Source of the DNA: Paenibacillus montaniterrae
GTDB lineage: Bacteria > Bacillota > Bacilli > Paenibacillales > Paenibacillaceae
Assembly: GCF_018403185.1 (NCBI RefSeq)
Contig: NZ_BOSE01000008.1
Coordinates: 186,001 to 250,000, forward strand
Length of the DNA: 64,000 nt
Reading direction: 5' to 3'
Shown: in pieces, positions 24,660 to 33,265 of the stretch
How positions within the stretch are numbered: position 1 is the first letter of the stretch
How the letters are laid out: the number at the start of each line of letters is the position of its first letter
Made by a program: the position numbers and the translations under genes
Notes under the pieces: model-generated
What the model saw: only the letters and a program-made list of their open reading frames with translations
The model's database searches: none
Told to the model about the DNA's origin: nothing

Positions 24660-25349
24660 TCAATCTAGAAGCGTGTACATTTGAATGCTCTCGACTTTGG
24701 CGTCTTTGATATGAAATGTCATAACATCCACGTAATTTGCCGGTTCATATCGAAAATCATCCTCTTCGTCAGGTGCTCCATTGCCGATCAGATTTCCTTC
24801 GGGATAAGCTTCTTTCAGCTTTTCGACGCTGTCCCCAACTTTGATATTTCTGACTGTGGCATATTTGGGATCGGTAATTTTAATATTGAAGATGTAGAAC
24901 TTCTTCCCTTCAGCCGCATCAATGGTTTTGATTTCAACTCCCGAAAATTTGTATTGCTTCTCGGTAAAGCCGATCAGTGTATCCATATTCAAACCATCAT
25001 CCTCGGAATAGGTGTGGGATTTTTTCTCTTCCGCCTCCCCCAGCATGCTTTCGAGCTTTTCATCGTCTACAATGTCAGAAATGGCAATGGTATGGTCATT
25101 ATAGACAAAGGCCAATTCTTTCAGAATAACATTCCCTTCCTTTTGAATTGTGCCTTCCTTAATGACTTGGGAATCCGGGTTATTGCTTGCTGGATTGCCT
25201 CCAGGCGGTTCGGTCGCAGCCTCCTCCTCTTCATTGACATTGGGTGGTGCCGTCGGCGTATTCGCCTGATTTTCCTGACATCCCGCCAAAAGTATGCATA
25301 AAAATGCCGCAAGTAACATCAGGATTGCTGATCTTCTCCATGTTTTCAT
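24660..25349 (-). CDS. Lipoprotein of unknown function, linked to a two-component system
   Basis: 229 residues. Basic start, hydrophobic stretch and lipobox LLAGC (Cys 24) mark a type II signal peptide. A low-complexity acidic/Pro/Asn linker (about 30-65) leads to a folded domain with FVYNDHTIAISD, FKYEG-like strands and VGDSVEKLKEAYPEG. It is the last gene of a minus-strand unit with the histidine kinase about 100 bp upstream. It may be a sensor partner or a target of that system. Confidence 0.8.
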   Translation of the reverse strand: MKTWRRSAILMLLAAFLCILLAGCQENQANTPTAPPNVNEEEEAATEPPGGNPASNNPDSQVIKEGTIQKEGNVILKELAFVYNDHTIAISDIVDDEKLESMLGEAEEKKSHTYSEDDGLNMDTLIGFTEKQYKFSGVEIKTIDAAEGKKFYIFNIKITDPKYATVRNIKVGDSVEKLKEAYPEGNLIGNGAPDEEDDFRYEPANYVDVMTFHIKDAKVESIQMYTLLD

Positions 25350-25451
25350 CCTTACCCCTCCAAAAATTGAATTGATTTATCTTATGAGGTTAGTATAGGA
25401 AAACAATTTATTATTGTAATAACAGACTTGTATCAATCTTGTAACATCACC

Positions 25452-26831
25452 TTACAACCGCTGAAGAACGATGGAAACGGTGGTTCCTTCACCAATTTTG
25501 CTATCTATTTCCAAATGTCCGTTAAATTTCTCGACGATTTCTTTGCAAATGGACAATCCTAATCCCGATCCCTTGGCGACAGTCGAATTTTTCGCTCGGT
25601 AAAATCTTTCCTGAACCCTTGCAAGTTCATCCTCCCCGATCCCAATACCTTGATCCCTAATTTGGATTATCGCTTCATTCTGTCTTATAAACGTTTCAAT
25701 TTTGATCGATGTCTCGGCATGGGAATACTTTATGGCGTTATCCAAAATATTCACGATGGCGTGCGACATCAAGATTTTGTTCACATCAACGTAAACCGCA
25801 CTTCCCGCCTTTACTTCCAGTGATATCCCTTTGCTCTCTGCTTTGTCTTTCATATCCGCTACTACAAGCTTGGTTAATTCAGATAAATCCGTCTTTTCCG
25901 TGCCGATCTCTTCCAGACCTGCTTTGTCAAACCGGGATAACATCAATAACTCATTAATGAGCTGAGTGAGCCGTTCCGATTCATGTACAAGATGATAATA
26001 TATCTTTTGCAGTTCCTTATCTTCACTTTCCTTCTCATATAAATATTGGGAAAATCCACTAATAGCGGCGAGCGGGGTTTTCAGTTCATGAGATACATTG
26101 GAGACAAACTGCTTCTGATACTGAATGTAGTCATTCAATTGAATGCCCATCCGGTTTAAGCCCGCCGCAAGCATCCCCAGCTCATCCTTCCTGTTCAAAT
26201 GAACCCGCTGGAACTGCTGTTTGGAGAAATTCTCGGTGGCCGCAAGCAAATATTTGATCGGTTTTGTCGTAGTACGAGCAATAAATAAACTGGAAATCGT
26301 AATCAGAACCAGGAATCCTGCCGCGCCGGCAATGAGAATATAGCGGATTTGATCCATCATATCGTAAAAGTAAGAAATGTCATCGACAAACTCGAACACA
26401 TAAATATTTTGATAGTACTTATCTTGAATAGGAACGGCGAAATACAGCAATTTATTGTCAGTGATGGTGTAAGCGTAGTTCCCCTTGAGGGCCCTTTCAA
26501 TGTTCCCTTTAAAAATCAAAGGACTCCCGTCAGCAATGATGATTCCGTCCACCGCTAAGCCCAGCAGTTGCTGGCTACTATCGTAGATCCGCACTTCCTT
26601 CCCTGAAGCTTTCAATGCTTCCAGAGCGCTTCTCGGCACATCTGAGGCTTGCCCATCGGCGGTAGCTTTGTCATGCTTTGCGAGCACTTCCCTAAAGGAT
26701 AACTCACCCAAATCCGCCTTTTTCATCATTTGCTTCTCGATGGTTACAAAACTGAAATAATCAATCGCTTTATCCACCGAAAAAATAATGACTGTAAAGG
26801 AAAGCACCGAAAAAAATAAATAATTCAACAA
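25452..26831 (-). CDS. Sensor histidine kinase (HAMP-HisKA-HATPase)
   Basis: 459 residues. N-terminal membrane segment, an extracellular sensor region of about 130 residues and a second membrane segment (YILIAGAAGFLVLITISSLF). HAMP follows (TTKPIKYLLAATENF), then H-box FVSNVSHELKTPLAAIS (phospho-His near residue 250), N-box ILDNAIKYS, G1 DQGIGIG, F-box ERFYRAKNS and G2 GSGLGLSICKEIV. It is 17 bp after the response regulator, so the pair is certain. It resembles bacitracin/cell-envelope or nutrient kinases only in general form; the stimulus is unknown. Confidence 0.93.
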   Translation of the reverse strand: MLNYLFFSVLSFTVIIFSVDKAIDYFSFVTIEKQMMKKADLGELSFREVLAKHDKATADGQASDVPRSALEALKASGKEVRIYDSSQQLLGLAVDGIIIADGSPLIFKGNIERALKGNYAYTITDNKLLYFAVPIQDKYYQNIYVFEFVDDISYFYDMMDQIRYILIAGAAGFLVLITISSLFIARTTTKPIKYLLAATENFSKQQFQRVHLNRKDELGMLAAGLNRMGIQLNDYIQYQKQFVSNVSHELKTPLAAISGFSQYLYEKESEDKELQKIYYHLVHESERLTQLINELLMLSRFDKAGLEEIGTEKTDLSELTKLVVADMKDKAESKGISLEVKAGSAVYVDVNKILMSHAIVNILDNAIKYSHAETSIKIETFIRQNEAIIQIRDQGIGIGEDELARVQERFYRAKNSTVAKGSGLGLSICKEIVEKFNGHLEIDSKIGEGTTVSIVLQRL

Positions 26832-26848
26832 CAGCCGGGTTGCATATT

Positions 26849-27544
26849 TCAGACGGAGTCACCTCCAAGCTGATAGCCAAATCCGTAAATGGTTTTGACG
26901 TACCTTGGATTCTCGGCATCCTCTTCCAGCTTCTTTCTTAACCGCATGATCGTCATATCTACGCTGCGGCTATCACCCAAAAAATCATACCCCCACGCGA
27001 TTTCCAGCAGTTCGTCCCTCGTAAATATTTTCCCAGGCCTTCTCAGCAGCGTTTCGAGAATTTTAAATTCCTTTGCCGTCAGCGAAATCGGGATGCCATT
27101 TTTCAGCACCACTTTTGTATCCAGATCAAACACAAGTTCTCCATGGACTATCCGCTCTTCCTCGCCATTATTCGGCTCCTTATTCTCATATCTTCTAAGT
27201 ACAACCTTAATTCTGGCAATGAGTTCACGGTTATCGAAAGGCTTGGTCATGTAATCCTCTGCGCCCAGCTCGAGCCCCAATACCTTATCTACAATTTCAT
27301 TCTTCGCCGACAGCATAATAACGGGAATCGCCTGTTTCTTGGTAATTTCCTTGCAAAGGTCATAACCGGAGTAGTCAGGCAGCATCAAATCCAGCAACAC
27401 CAGGTCCGGTTGAAAGGCTTCCAGTTCCTTAAGTCCCTCACCGCCATTCTCTGCTGTTCGCACCTGGAAGCTTTCTCTCCTGAGTACCAGCTCGATCAAG
27501 TCTCTTAGAGCCTCTTCATCATCAATCACGAGAATCTTTTTCAC
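26849..27544 (-). CDS. OmpR/PhoB family response regulator
   Basis: 231 residues from GTG 27544, which has GAGGAGGAG about 4-6 nt upstream; a start at 27589 would add 15 residues with no site. Receiver domain: VIDDEEALRDLIE, phosphorylated Asp in DLVLLDLMLPD, Thr/Ser-like MLSAKNE and Lys in YMTKPFD. C-terminal winged helix: LTAKEFKILETLLRRPGK and SVDMTIMRLRKKL, ending KTIYGFGYQL. It is the first gene of the kinase-lipoprotein operon. Confidence 0.94.
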   Translation of the reverse strand: MKKILVIDDEEALRDLIELVLRRESFQVRTAENGGEGLKELEAFQPDLVLLDLMLPDYSGYDLCKEITKKQAIPVIMLSAKNEIVDKVLGLELGAEDYMTKPFDNRELIARIKVVLRRYENKEPNNGEEERIVHGELVFDLDTKVVLKNGIPISLTAKEFKILETLLRRPGKIFTRDELLEIAWGYDFLGDSRSVDMTIMRLRKKLEEDAENPRYVKTIYGFGYQLGGDSV

Positions 27545-27873
27545 TTGACTCCTCCTCTTGAAAGTTTTACCGTTGAAAGGGATGCTCATGCACCTTGATC
27601 GAGCAATTCGGATTAATGGTTGTTTATTTAATACTCCCTATAGTCTTAAAGGAAGAAGATCGAAATTATACTCTCCGGTTTAAACATTCTAACTCATAAG
27701 GCGTTTTTTCACTAATATTTCGCCGTTACTTATGGTATGGTTCACCGTAACATCCATAGAGCGAAATTGAAAAGGACTCCGTCTTTTCCGTGACGTTGTT
27801 CTCGGCGATTCCGCCAAGCGAGAAGTGTCTACATCTCTAGAGATCTAATATAATCCCACTCCCACACAAAACA
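27545..27873. other. Intergenic region, no gene seen
   Basis: 329 bp between a response regulator and a TetR gene, both minus. I see no open frame with a ribosome site and no clear hairpin. It must contain the response-regulator promoter; TTGATC and several AT-rich -10-like blocks near 27600-27660 are not convincing. Confidence 0.4.
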
Positions 27874-28446
27874 TTAACCATTGCCAATCAACCCGAATAA
27901 CAACAGACGGTTCATCTCAGCCATCTTTACTTTATAGTTTCCTGATTTTGCCCAAGATAATTGAATGGTTCCAATCGCATTTAACAATTCAAGAACAGTC
28001 TCCAGAGAAACCGAAGAGTGAATAGCTCCTTCCTTTTTCGCAAGTTCAATAAGCTCTTGAAGCATTTGAATTCTAATTTTATTCGTATTTTCACTATAGA
28101 GACTCGATAACACATGGTCCTCTACGGCGCCAGGCGAACCAAGCAATTGATAGTCCTGATCGGCACAAATATCCATGATTTGAATGATTTTATCCTTGAA
28201 ATCGATGTCTTGCTTCATGATTTCTTCGGCCATATGAAGGGTAGTTTGCATCAGAACGTTTGCGCATTCCTTGACAATCCCTTCTTTGCTTTCGAAATAG
28301 TTATACAGCGATACGGATGATACGCCGGACTCAGCGGCAATATCCTTTATGCTGACATGAACGAAACCTTTTTCTTTAAAGAGCTTTAATGCCGCATTAA
28401 CAACTGCCGTCTTCTTTTTCTGAGTCCTTATTTCGAATTTATTCAT
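27874..28446 (-). CDS. TetR/AcrR family regulator
   Basis: 190 residues from ATG 28446 (GGAGG 8 nt upstream); the upstream extension is not needed. Helix-turn-helix: AALKLFKEKGFVHVSIKDIA, ESGVSSVSLYNYFESKEGIV. C-terminal ligand domain of no specific type. It is divergent from a ketopantoate-reductase-like gene, with two matching AT-rich inverted repeats between them, so it likely represses that gene and itself. Confidence 0.9.
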   Translation of the reverse strand: MNKFEIRTQKKKTAVVNAALKLFKEKGFVHVSIKDIAAESGVSSVSLYNYFESKEGIVKECANVLMQTTLHMAEEIMKQDIDFKDKIIQIMDICADQDYQLLGSPGAVEDHVLSSLYSENTNKIRIQMLQELIELAKKEGAIHSSVSLETVLELLNAIGTIQLSWAKSGNYKVKMAEMNRLLLFGLIGNG

Positions 28447-28503
28447 TACACATTCCTCCATCCCACATCCCAATCTAAAATCAATGTAGCACAATTCGAA
28501 AGG

Positions 28504-28534
28504 TTTTTAAATTTAATGGTCATAAATTTAAAAA
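28504..28534. promoter_or_regulatory. Inverted repeat 1 (TetR operator candidate)
   Basis: TTTTTAAATTTA and TAAATTTAAAAA are perfect 12-bp arms around 7 bp, between the TetR start and the -35 of the divergent gene. Confidence 0.65.
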
Positions 28535-28538
28535 AATA

Positions 28539-28568
28539 TTGACTTACCATTCTGATCGGAGATAAAAT
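28539..28568 (+). promoter_or_regulatory. Promoter of the reductase-like gene
   Basis: TTGACT, 18 bp, TAAAAT. It is flanked on both sides by the inverted repeats at 28504 and 28580, as expected for a repressed promoter. Confidence 0.6.
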
Positions 28569-28579
28569 CAAATAGAATA

Positions 28580-28610
28580 TTTTTAAATATTACACCTTGA
28601 TATTTAAAAA
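28580..28610. promoter_or_regulatory. Inverted repeat 2 (TetR operator candidate)
   Basis: TTTTTAAATAT and ATATTTAAAAA, 11-bp arms around 9 bp, just after the predicted start of transcription. Arms are closely related to those at 28504-28534. Confidence 0.65.
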
Positions 28611-28645
28611 CTTTTATTTCGAAACAACCAAAATGGAGGAATAAT

Positions 28646-29581
28646 ATGAGAATACTGGTCTACGGGGCAGGGGTTTTGGGAAGTTATTTAGCTCACGAAT
28701 TAGTGCACGGGGGCAACGAAGTCACAATGTTAGCCAGAGGACGGCGGGCGGATGAGTTACAGCAGAACGGTAATGTGATCCGCCATTATTTACAGCTCCG
28801 AACAACGGTCGATAAAGTAAACGTTATTTTTGAATTACAGCCGGAGGATGTTTATGATCTCATCTTCGTAGTGATGAAATATCCGGATTTCGAGGCAGTC
28901 CTTCCTGCCCTTGCAGCGAATCAAAGCAAACATATTGTTATTATGGGCAATAATGCAAGTCCCATTGAAATGCGGCACTATTTGCAATCCAATAGCCCTG
29001 TAGAGAAAAAGGTTGCCTTTGCTTTTCAGACGCTTGCCGGATGGAGAGAGAACGGTCGGGTTAACTGCTTACGCGGTCCAAAGGTGACCTTGGTTTTCGG
29101 CGGCTTGGGCGAGCAGCTACATTGGAGCTTGGTCATTGACCAAGCTCTAAAGAACACAAGGTATAAAACGATCACCTTTACAAATATGGATGAATGGCTG
29201 AAAAGTCACTTCGTTATGATCTTGCCTTTGAATCGCATAGCCGTCTCGTATAATGGAAATCTGCGCAAAGCGGCCAGGGACAAAAGGTTGCTTAACTACG
29301 TCATTGACGCAATAGATGAAGGCCATCAAGTGTTGATAAAAAATGGTTACACAATTACGCCTGCGAATCAACAACAGTTAGTCCGAAAATATCGCAAGAT
29401 GTTTTTTACCGTGTTGAAGATTATATTATCAACCCCCATCGGCAGAATCATACTAAGCGATAAGGCGGTATCTGCCAGCGAAATGATTGCGTTGTACCAA
29501 GCTTTTTCTGACTTAAAGAAAAGAGGTAACATGGCCACACCAAATTGGGACAAGCTTTACAATTACACCCCTTTGCAATAA
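28646..29581 (+). CDS. Ketopantoate reductase (PanE/ApbA)-like NAD(P) oxidoreductase
   Basis: 311 residues, ATG with TGGAGGAA upstream. N-terminal Rossmann fold ILVYGAGVLGSYLAHELVHG, with LARGRR after strand 2 as in PanE. The C-terminal all-helical part is divergent (the PanE catalytic Lys region is not obvious), so a true pantothenate role is doubtful. Its control by a divergent TetR gene suggests inducible reduction of a foreign or signalling compound. Confidence 0.8.
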   Translation: MRILVYGAGVLGSYLAHELVHGGNEVTMLARGRRADELQQNGNVIRHYLQLRTTVDKVNVIFELQPEDVYDLIFVVMKYPDFEAVLPALAANQSKHIVIMGNNASPIEMRHYLQSNSPVEKKVAFAFQTLAGWRENGRVNCLRGPKVTLVFGGLGEQLHWSLVIDQALKNTRYKTITFTNMDEWLKSHFVMILPLNRIAVSYNGNLRKAARDKRLLNYVIDAIDEGHQVLIKNGYTITPANQQQLVRKYRKMFFTVLKIILSTPIGRIILSDKAVSASEMIALYQAFSDLKKRGNMATPNWDKLYNYTPLQ

Positions 29582-29904
29582 TGGCAATAATCACATGTTC
29601 TTGTCTCTAATCGATAGAAATCTGCCTATTCTAAGTCAGATATGGGATGAGCATTGAATTCAGCAGACCGTAATCCTGCGCGAATATAATGACCCACTCG
29701 CGGGAGCCGACGTCCATGTTACTCACGCTTACGGCAGCTCATGATGCTGTACCTCAACAAAATAGACCCTTGTAGTTATACAGGTGGTTCGAGAACTATA
29801 AGTTTAATAAAGCAACCCTTATCTAGGGTGTCTGCGTAACTTCCAAATCATCCACCAGCGAGCACTATTATTATGCTTCGCAAAGCTTCTCGAAAAAATT
29901 TCGC
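29582..29904. other. Intergenic stretch between convergent genes, no gene seen
   Basis: 323 bp after the reductase stop and before the rlmH stop. No frame with a ribosome site on either strand. It may contain decayed sequence; a short GCGGGAG/CTCGCGC-type self-complementary block lies near 29680-29710. Confidence 0.4.
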
Positions 29905-30384
29905 CTACTTGTGATACGGCTCACCCCGATTAATCTTCACCGCACGATACACCTGCTCGACCAGCACTAGTCGCATCAGCTGATGCGGGAACGTGATGCG
30001 ACCGAAGCTTAGCTTATGATTCGCCCGCTTCAGCACTTCAGCAGATAAGCCGTTGCTGCCGCCTATGACGAACACGATGTGGCTTTTGCCGTAGGTGGCG
30101 AGCTTGTCGAGCTGCTCGGCGAGCTCCTCGCTTGACCATAGCTGCCCATCTATCGCCATTGCGATAACATGCGCCTCCTGCTTAATATGCGCAAGGATTT
30201 TCTCGCCCTCACGCACGCGCACCTGCTCTTCTTCTGCCGCACTCATCGTCTCAGGCGCTTTTTCGTCTGACACCTCGGTAATCGTCAGCTTAAGGTAAGG
30301 GCCGAGACGTTTGGCGTACTCGGCTATCCCCATAGTTAGATATTTTTCCTTCAGCTTGCCGACCGCTATAATTTGGATATGCAT
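29905..30384 (-). CDS. rlmH: 23S rRNA (pseudouridine-1915-N3)-methyltransferase RlmH
   Basis: 159 residues, full length. SPOUT fold with the knot motifs VFVIGGSNGLS and ITFPHQLMRLVLVEQVYRA, ending in NRGEPYHK as all RlmH do. It methylates pseudouridine 1915 in helix 69. It is the last gene of the wal/htrA region, as in other Bacillales, and its start abuts the stop of the yyzF-like gene. Confidence 0.97.
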   Translation of the reverse strand: MHIQIIAVGKLKEKYLTMGIAEYAKRLGPYLKLTITEVSDEKAPETMSAAEEEQVRVREGEKILAHIKQEAHVIAMAIDGQLWSSEELAEQLDKLATYGKSHIVFVIGGSNGLSAEVLKRANHKLSFGRITFPHQLMRLVLVEQVYRAVKINRGEPYHK

Positions 30385-30552
30385 CTATACCACCAATACC
30401 TCAGCCGCTTGCTCGCATAGATCGCATTTGCGCGGCGGGTCCCAATCTGCAAATTCGGTTTCCTTCAAATCGACCATATCTGGCGCATCCTCAAACTCGT
30501 CCACAAAACGCTCTAATGCATGCTCTATACATGCTTTACATACACAATACAT
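30385..30552 (-). CDS. yyzF: CxxH/CxxC zinc-ribbon-like small protein (YyzF type)
   Basis: 55 residues from ATG 30552; AAGGAAGAG lies 5 nt upstream and the stop is next to the rlmH start. The pattern MYCVCKACIEHALERF at the start and RKCDLCEQ near the end match the CxxH/CxxC family found between htrA and rlmH in Bacillales. It is probably a metal-binding protein of unknown role. The chain is acidic in the middle (DEFEDAPDM). Confidence 0.85.
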   Translation of the reverse strand: MYCVCKACIEHALERFVDEFEDAPDMVDLKETEFADWDPPRKCDLCEQAAEVLVV

Positions 30553-30643
30553 GATGTCTCTTCCTTTTTCTTAGCATATTTATTTTTAGCATACCATATT
30601 TCGCTATACATTGTCCTAGCCTCGGTGGCAAGCTCCAGCCAAA

Positions 30644-30711
30644 AAAAGCCGCAGCAAGACAGGCTTAACGCACATGTACTACTACGTGCTCAACCTGGCT
30701 GTTGCGACTTT
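30644..30711. terminator. Long imperfect hairpin after htrA
   Basis: Arms with AAAAG, CGCA, CAGG on the left and CCTG, TGCG, CTTTT on the right, with an inner GCAC/GTGC helix. Both ends carry A/T runs so it could stop transcription in either direction. It lies between htrA and yyzF (minus). Confidence 0.5.
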
Positions 30712-30824
30712 TCTTTATTGCGCTATTTACTTACTTATCCTGACTGCTGCGGCTCTCCCTATTGCACTGTCTACGCTCTATCGCCCCTCCAACTCCTGCT
30801 AGAGCTCTGCTCGTTGCACCAGGA

Positions 30825-32087
30825 TTAGCTCTCGGGCTTGTTCTCGCCGAGCGTGACCGTTGCCTTCATCAGTTGCTTGCCTCGATAGAAATGAACGACG
30901 ATTTCATCGCCGATTTTTTTGTTGCTGTACAAATATTTGCGCAGATCGCGCGTGCTTGTTATTTTCGTATCGTCGAGCTTGACGATGACGTCATTGTAGG
31001 TTAGCCCCGCTTCCTTGGCTGGCCCTGACGCCTCAAGCACAATAATGCCCTCGTACACTTCCTTCGGCAGATTCAAGGTCGAGTCCTCGCCGCTCTCGGC
31101 ATCCGCCTCAAGCTGCTGGCGGCTCCAATATTGCTGCAAATCGATCATGCTAACGCCAAGAAATGCACGTGACACATAGCCCTTCTCCATCAGCTCTTCA
31201 ACAACCGGCACTACGTTGTTGATCGGAATCGCATATCCGATGCTTTCAACGCCAAAATTGCTAATTTTCATGCTGTTGATGCCGACCACGCGTCCATTCA
31301 AATCGACCAGCGGCCCGCCACTATTGCCTTGGTTGATCGCGGCATCAACGCGAATGACCTCCTGCTCCCAGTCGAGCACTCCGTTCTGGCCAAGCGACAC
31401 TGGCACTGTCTCACGCGTCACGCTAACGACACCAAATGTGATCGCTTCCCCCATGCCGAGCGGATTGCCCATTGCCATGACAAATTCCGCAGCGCGCAGC
31501 TTGGAGGAATCGCCAATTTCCGCAACATAGTCAATTCCTTTGGCATCAACCTTCAACACAGCCAAATCGGTGATCTGATCCATTCCGACAATTTCTGCCT
31601 CAAGCCGTTTGCCTGTCGTCAGTACAGCCTTCACCCGATGCGCAGTTGAAACGACATGAAAGTTGGTGACGATGTACGCATACTGCTCATCCTTTTGAAT
31701 AATGACGCCAGAGCCTACGCCTGCTTCTTTGTATACTCCGTTTTCCTCGCTATCCTTTTCCAGCGCGCCGCCATTCAGATCGAGCGAAAACTTCTGCTCA
31801 TTTATAATGCTGACGACCGCAGGGCGAATCGTGTCGCTGGCGTGCACGGCGCGGGCAGATAAATCGAGATTGGATAGTTTCTTCGTTGGAGAGAAGCCGA
31901 ACAGGATGCCATACAGGGCGGTTATGACTACTGCCGTTGCGATGACAGACATGAGCACCAGCTGCAGGCTTTTGCGATTTTTCAGGCGAAATCGCCGCCA
32001 GCCTCCCTGCTTTCTTGCGCCAAGATGCTCCTTCAGCGCCTTGCGCGATACCTTCGGGGAATAAAAATCATCGTCGAACAAGCCCAT
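30825..32087 (-). CDS. htrA: HtrA-type membrane serine protease with PDZ domain (YycK)
   Basis: 420 residues from ATG 32087 (GAGGAG 8 nt upstream). One membrane segment (VLMSVIATAVVITALYGILF) after a basic N-terminal stretch. Trypsin-like domain with His in TNFHVV, Asp in ITDLAVLK and Ser in QGNSGGPLVD. C-terminal PDZ domain has EGIIVLEASGPAKEAGL and YNDVIVKLDD. It degrades or refolds damaged exported proteins. It is placed downstream of walJ as in B. subtilis yycK, but separated by about 330 bp, so it may have its own promoter. Confidence 0.95.
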   Translation of the reverse strand: MGLFDDDFYSPKVSRKALKEHLGARKQGGWRRFRLKNRKSLQLVLMSVIATAVVITALYGILFGFSPTKKLSNLDLSARAVHASDTIRPAVVSIINEQKFSLDLNGGALEKDSEENGVYKEAGVGSGVIIQKDEQYAYIVTNFHVVSTAHRVKAVLTTGKRLEAEIVGMDQITDLAVLKVDAKGIDYVAEIGDSSKLRAAEFVMAMGNPLGMGEAITFGVVSVTRETVPVSLGQNGVLDWEQEVIRVDAAINQGNSGGPLVDLNGRVVGINSMKISNFGVESIGYAIPINNVVPVVEELMEKGYVSRAFLGVSMIDLQQYWSRQQLEADAESGEDSTLNLPKEVYEGIIVLEASGPAKEAGLTYNDVIVKLDDTKITSTRDLRKYLYSNKKIGDEIVVHFYRGKQLMKATVTLGENKPES

Positions 32088-32236
32088 ATTCCGCACTCCT
32101 CTCCATTATTTGTAGCTATCTTTATTTATTTAAATTGAAAAATTAGGAATGTTTTTGCAACATTAGACTACACTAGTAATATCGTACATTATTCAATGTA
32201 AGTTTATCATAAATTAATAGAGGAGGCTGAAATTTT

Positions 32237-32470
32237 ATGTCCACTTCCCGCTCCCTTGAGCATATGCAGCTTGCAGCCCAGCTCGCTGACCTGAAACAAG
32301 AGCATTATCAAACACTGCTAACGCTCAATGGATTGCTCGCCATTTTAACGAATAAAGGTATTATTAATGATGGAGAGCTGACGCGCATGATGCAGCGCAT
32401 TGATCATACACTAGAGCAGCTTATTGCCGACCTAGCTCATCCCAAGGCGTTGGTCGATCAGCAAAAGTAG
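32237..32470 (+). CDS. Small helical protein, convergent with walJ
   Basis: 77 residues, ATG with AGAGGAGG 11-12 nt upstream. It is predicted all-helical (LAAQLADLKQEHYQTLLTL, MMQRIDHTLEQLIADL), soluble, with no family I recognise. It is the only plus-strand gene inside the wal/htrA minus-strand block and its last 50 bp overlap the 3' end of walJ. The clean site and coherent sequence support it being real. Confidence 0.6.
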   Translation: MSTSRSLEHMQLAAQLADLKQEHYQTLLTLNGLLAILTNKGIINDGELTRMMQRIDHTLEQLIADLAHPKALVDQQK

Positions 32471-33227
32471 GCCGCAGCGGAAATTCCTCTCGCTTATAAA
32501 ATATTCCGTTGTTTTCAAATATAGAATTGACCGTAAGCATCGCCAAATCCATTTGATTATGATCCTGACTTAAATGAGCGAGATAAACCCGCTTCGTTCG
32601 GTCGGTCATCAGCTCAATTAACGCTTCTCCAGCCGCAACATTCGACAAATGCCCGATATCGCTCAAAATGCGACGCTTAATGTTCCACGGATAGCGGCCC
32701 ATGCGCAGCATTTCCGTATCGTGATTGGATTCCAGCACCAGCGCATCGCAATCTATAATTTTCGCTTTTACCTTTTCGCTTACATAACCTAGATCCGTTG
32801 CCACACCCAGCCTATAGCCATCTTCTTCAAATGTGTAGCCAACCGGCTCAGCCGCATCATGTGAAATATGATAGGTATGTACGCGCATACTGCCAAAGTG
32901 CAGCTCTTCCCCACTTTGGAATATCATACGCTTGTCCTGGCTAATCGAGCCGACATGGCGCTCCAATGCGTCCCATGTTGGCTGATTGGCGTAGATCGGC
33001 ACATTGTATTTGCGGGCAAAGGCGCCAAGCCCTTTAATATGATCAGAGTGCTCATGTGTAACAAGCAAAGCGTCTAAATCATGCCCGGATATCCCCTGCT
33101 GCTTCATCAGCTCGTCGAGCTTTTTGGCGCTTAAGCCCGCATCAACCATAACGGTGCGCTCATTGCCTTGAATAATTGTTGCATTCCCCGTTGAACCACT
33201 AGCTAGTACTGTAAAGCGTAATCCCAT
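32421..33227 (-). CDS. walJ: WalJ (YycJ) metallo-beta-lactamase-fold nuclease-like protein
   Basis: 268 residues from ATG 33227, which aligns with the MxLxFxVLASGSTGNA start of the family; a TTG at 33239 would add four residues. Metal motif THEHSDH, then further ligands in HISHDA, ATDLG and ESNHD. Homologues act in double-strand exonuclease or mismatch repair and couple division to wal signalling. Position after walI is conserved. Confidence 0.95.
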   Translation of the reverse strand: MGLRFTVLASGSTGNATIIQGNERTVMVDAGLSAKKLDELMKQQGISGHDLDALLVTHEHSDHIKGLGAFARKYNVPIYANQPTWDALERHVGSISQDKRMIFQSGEELHFGSMRVHTYHISHDAAEPVGYTFEEDGYRLGVATDLGYVSEKVKAKIIDCDALVLESNHDTEMLRMGRYPWNIKRRILSDIGHLSNVAAGEALIELMTDRTKRVYLAHLSQDHNQMDLAMLTVNSIFENNGIFYKREEFPLRPTFADRPTPWDELGRQ

Positions 33228-33265
33228 TTTTCTGTTCAATTCCCTTCCCCAGGCTGACAGGAGCC

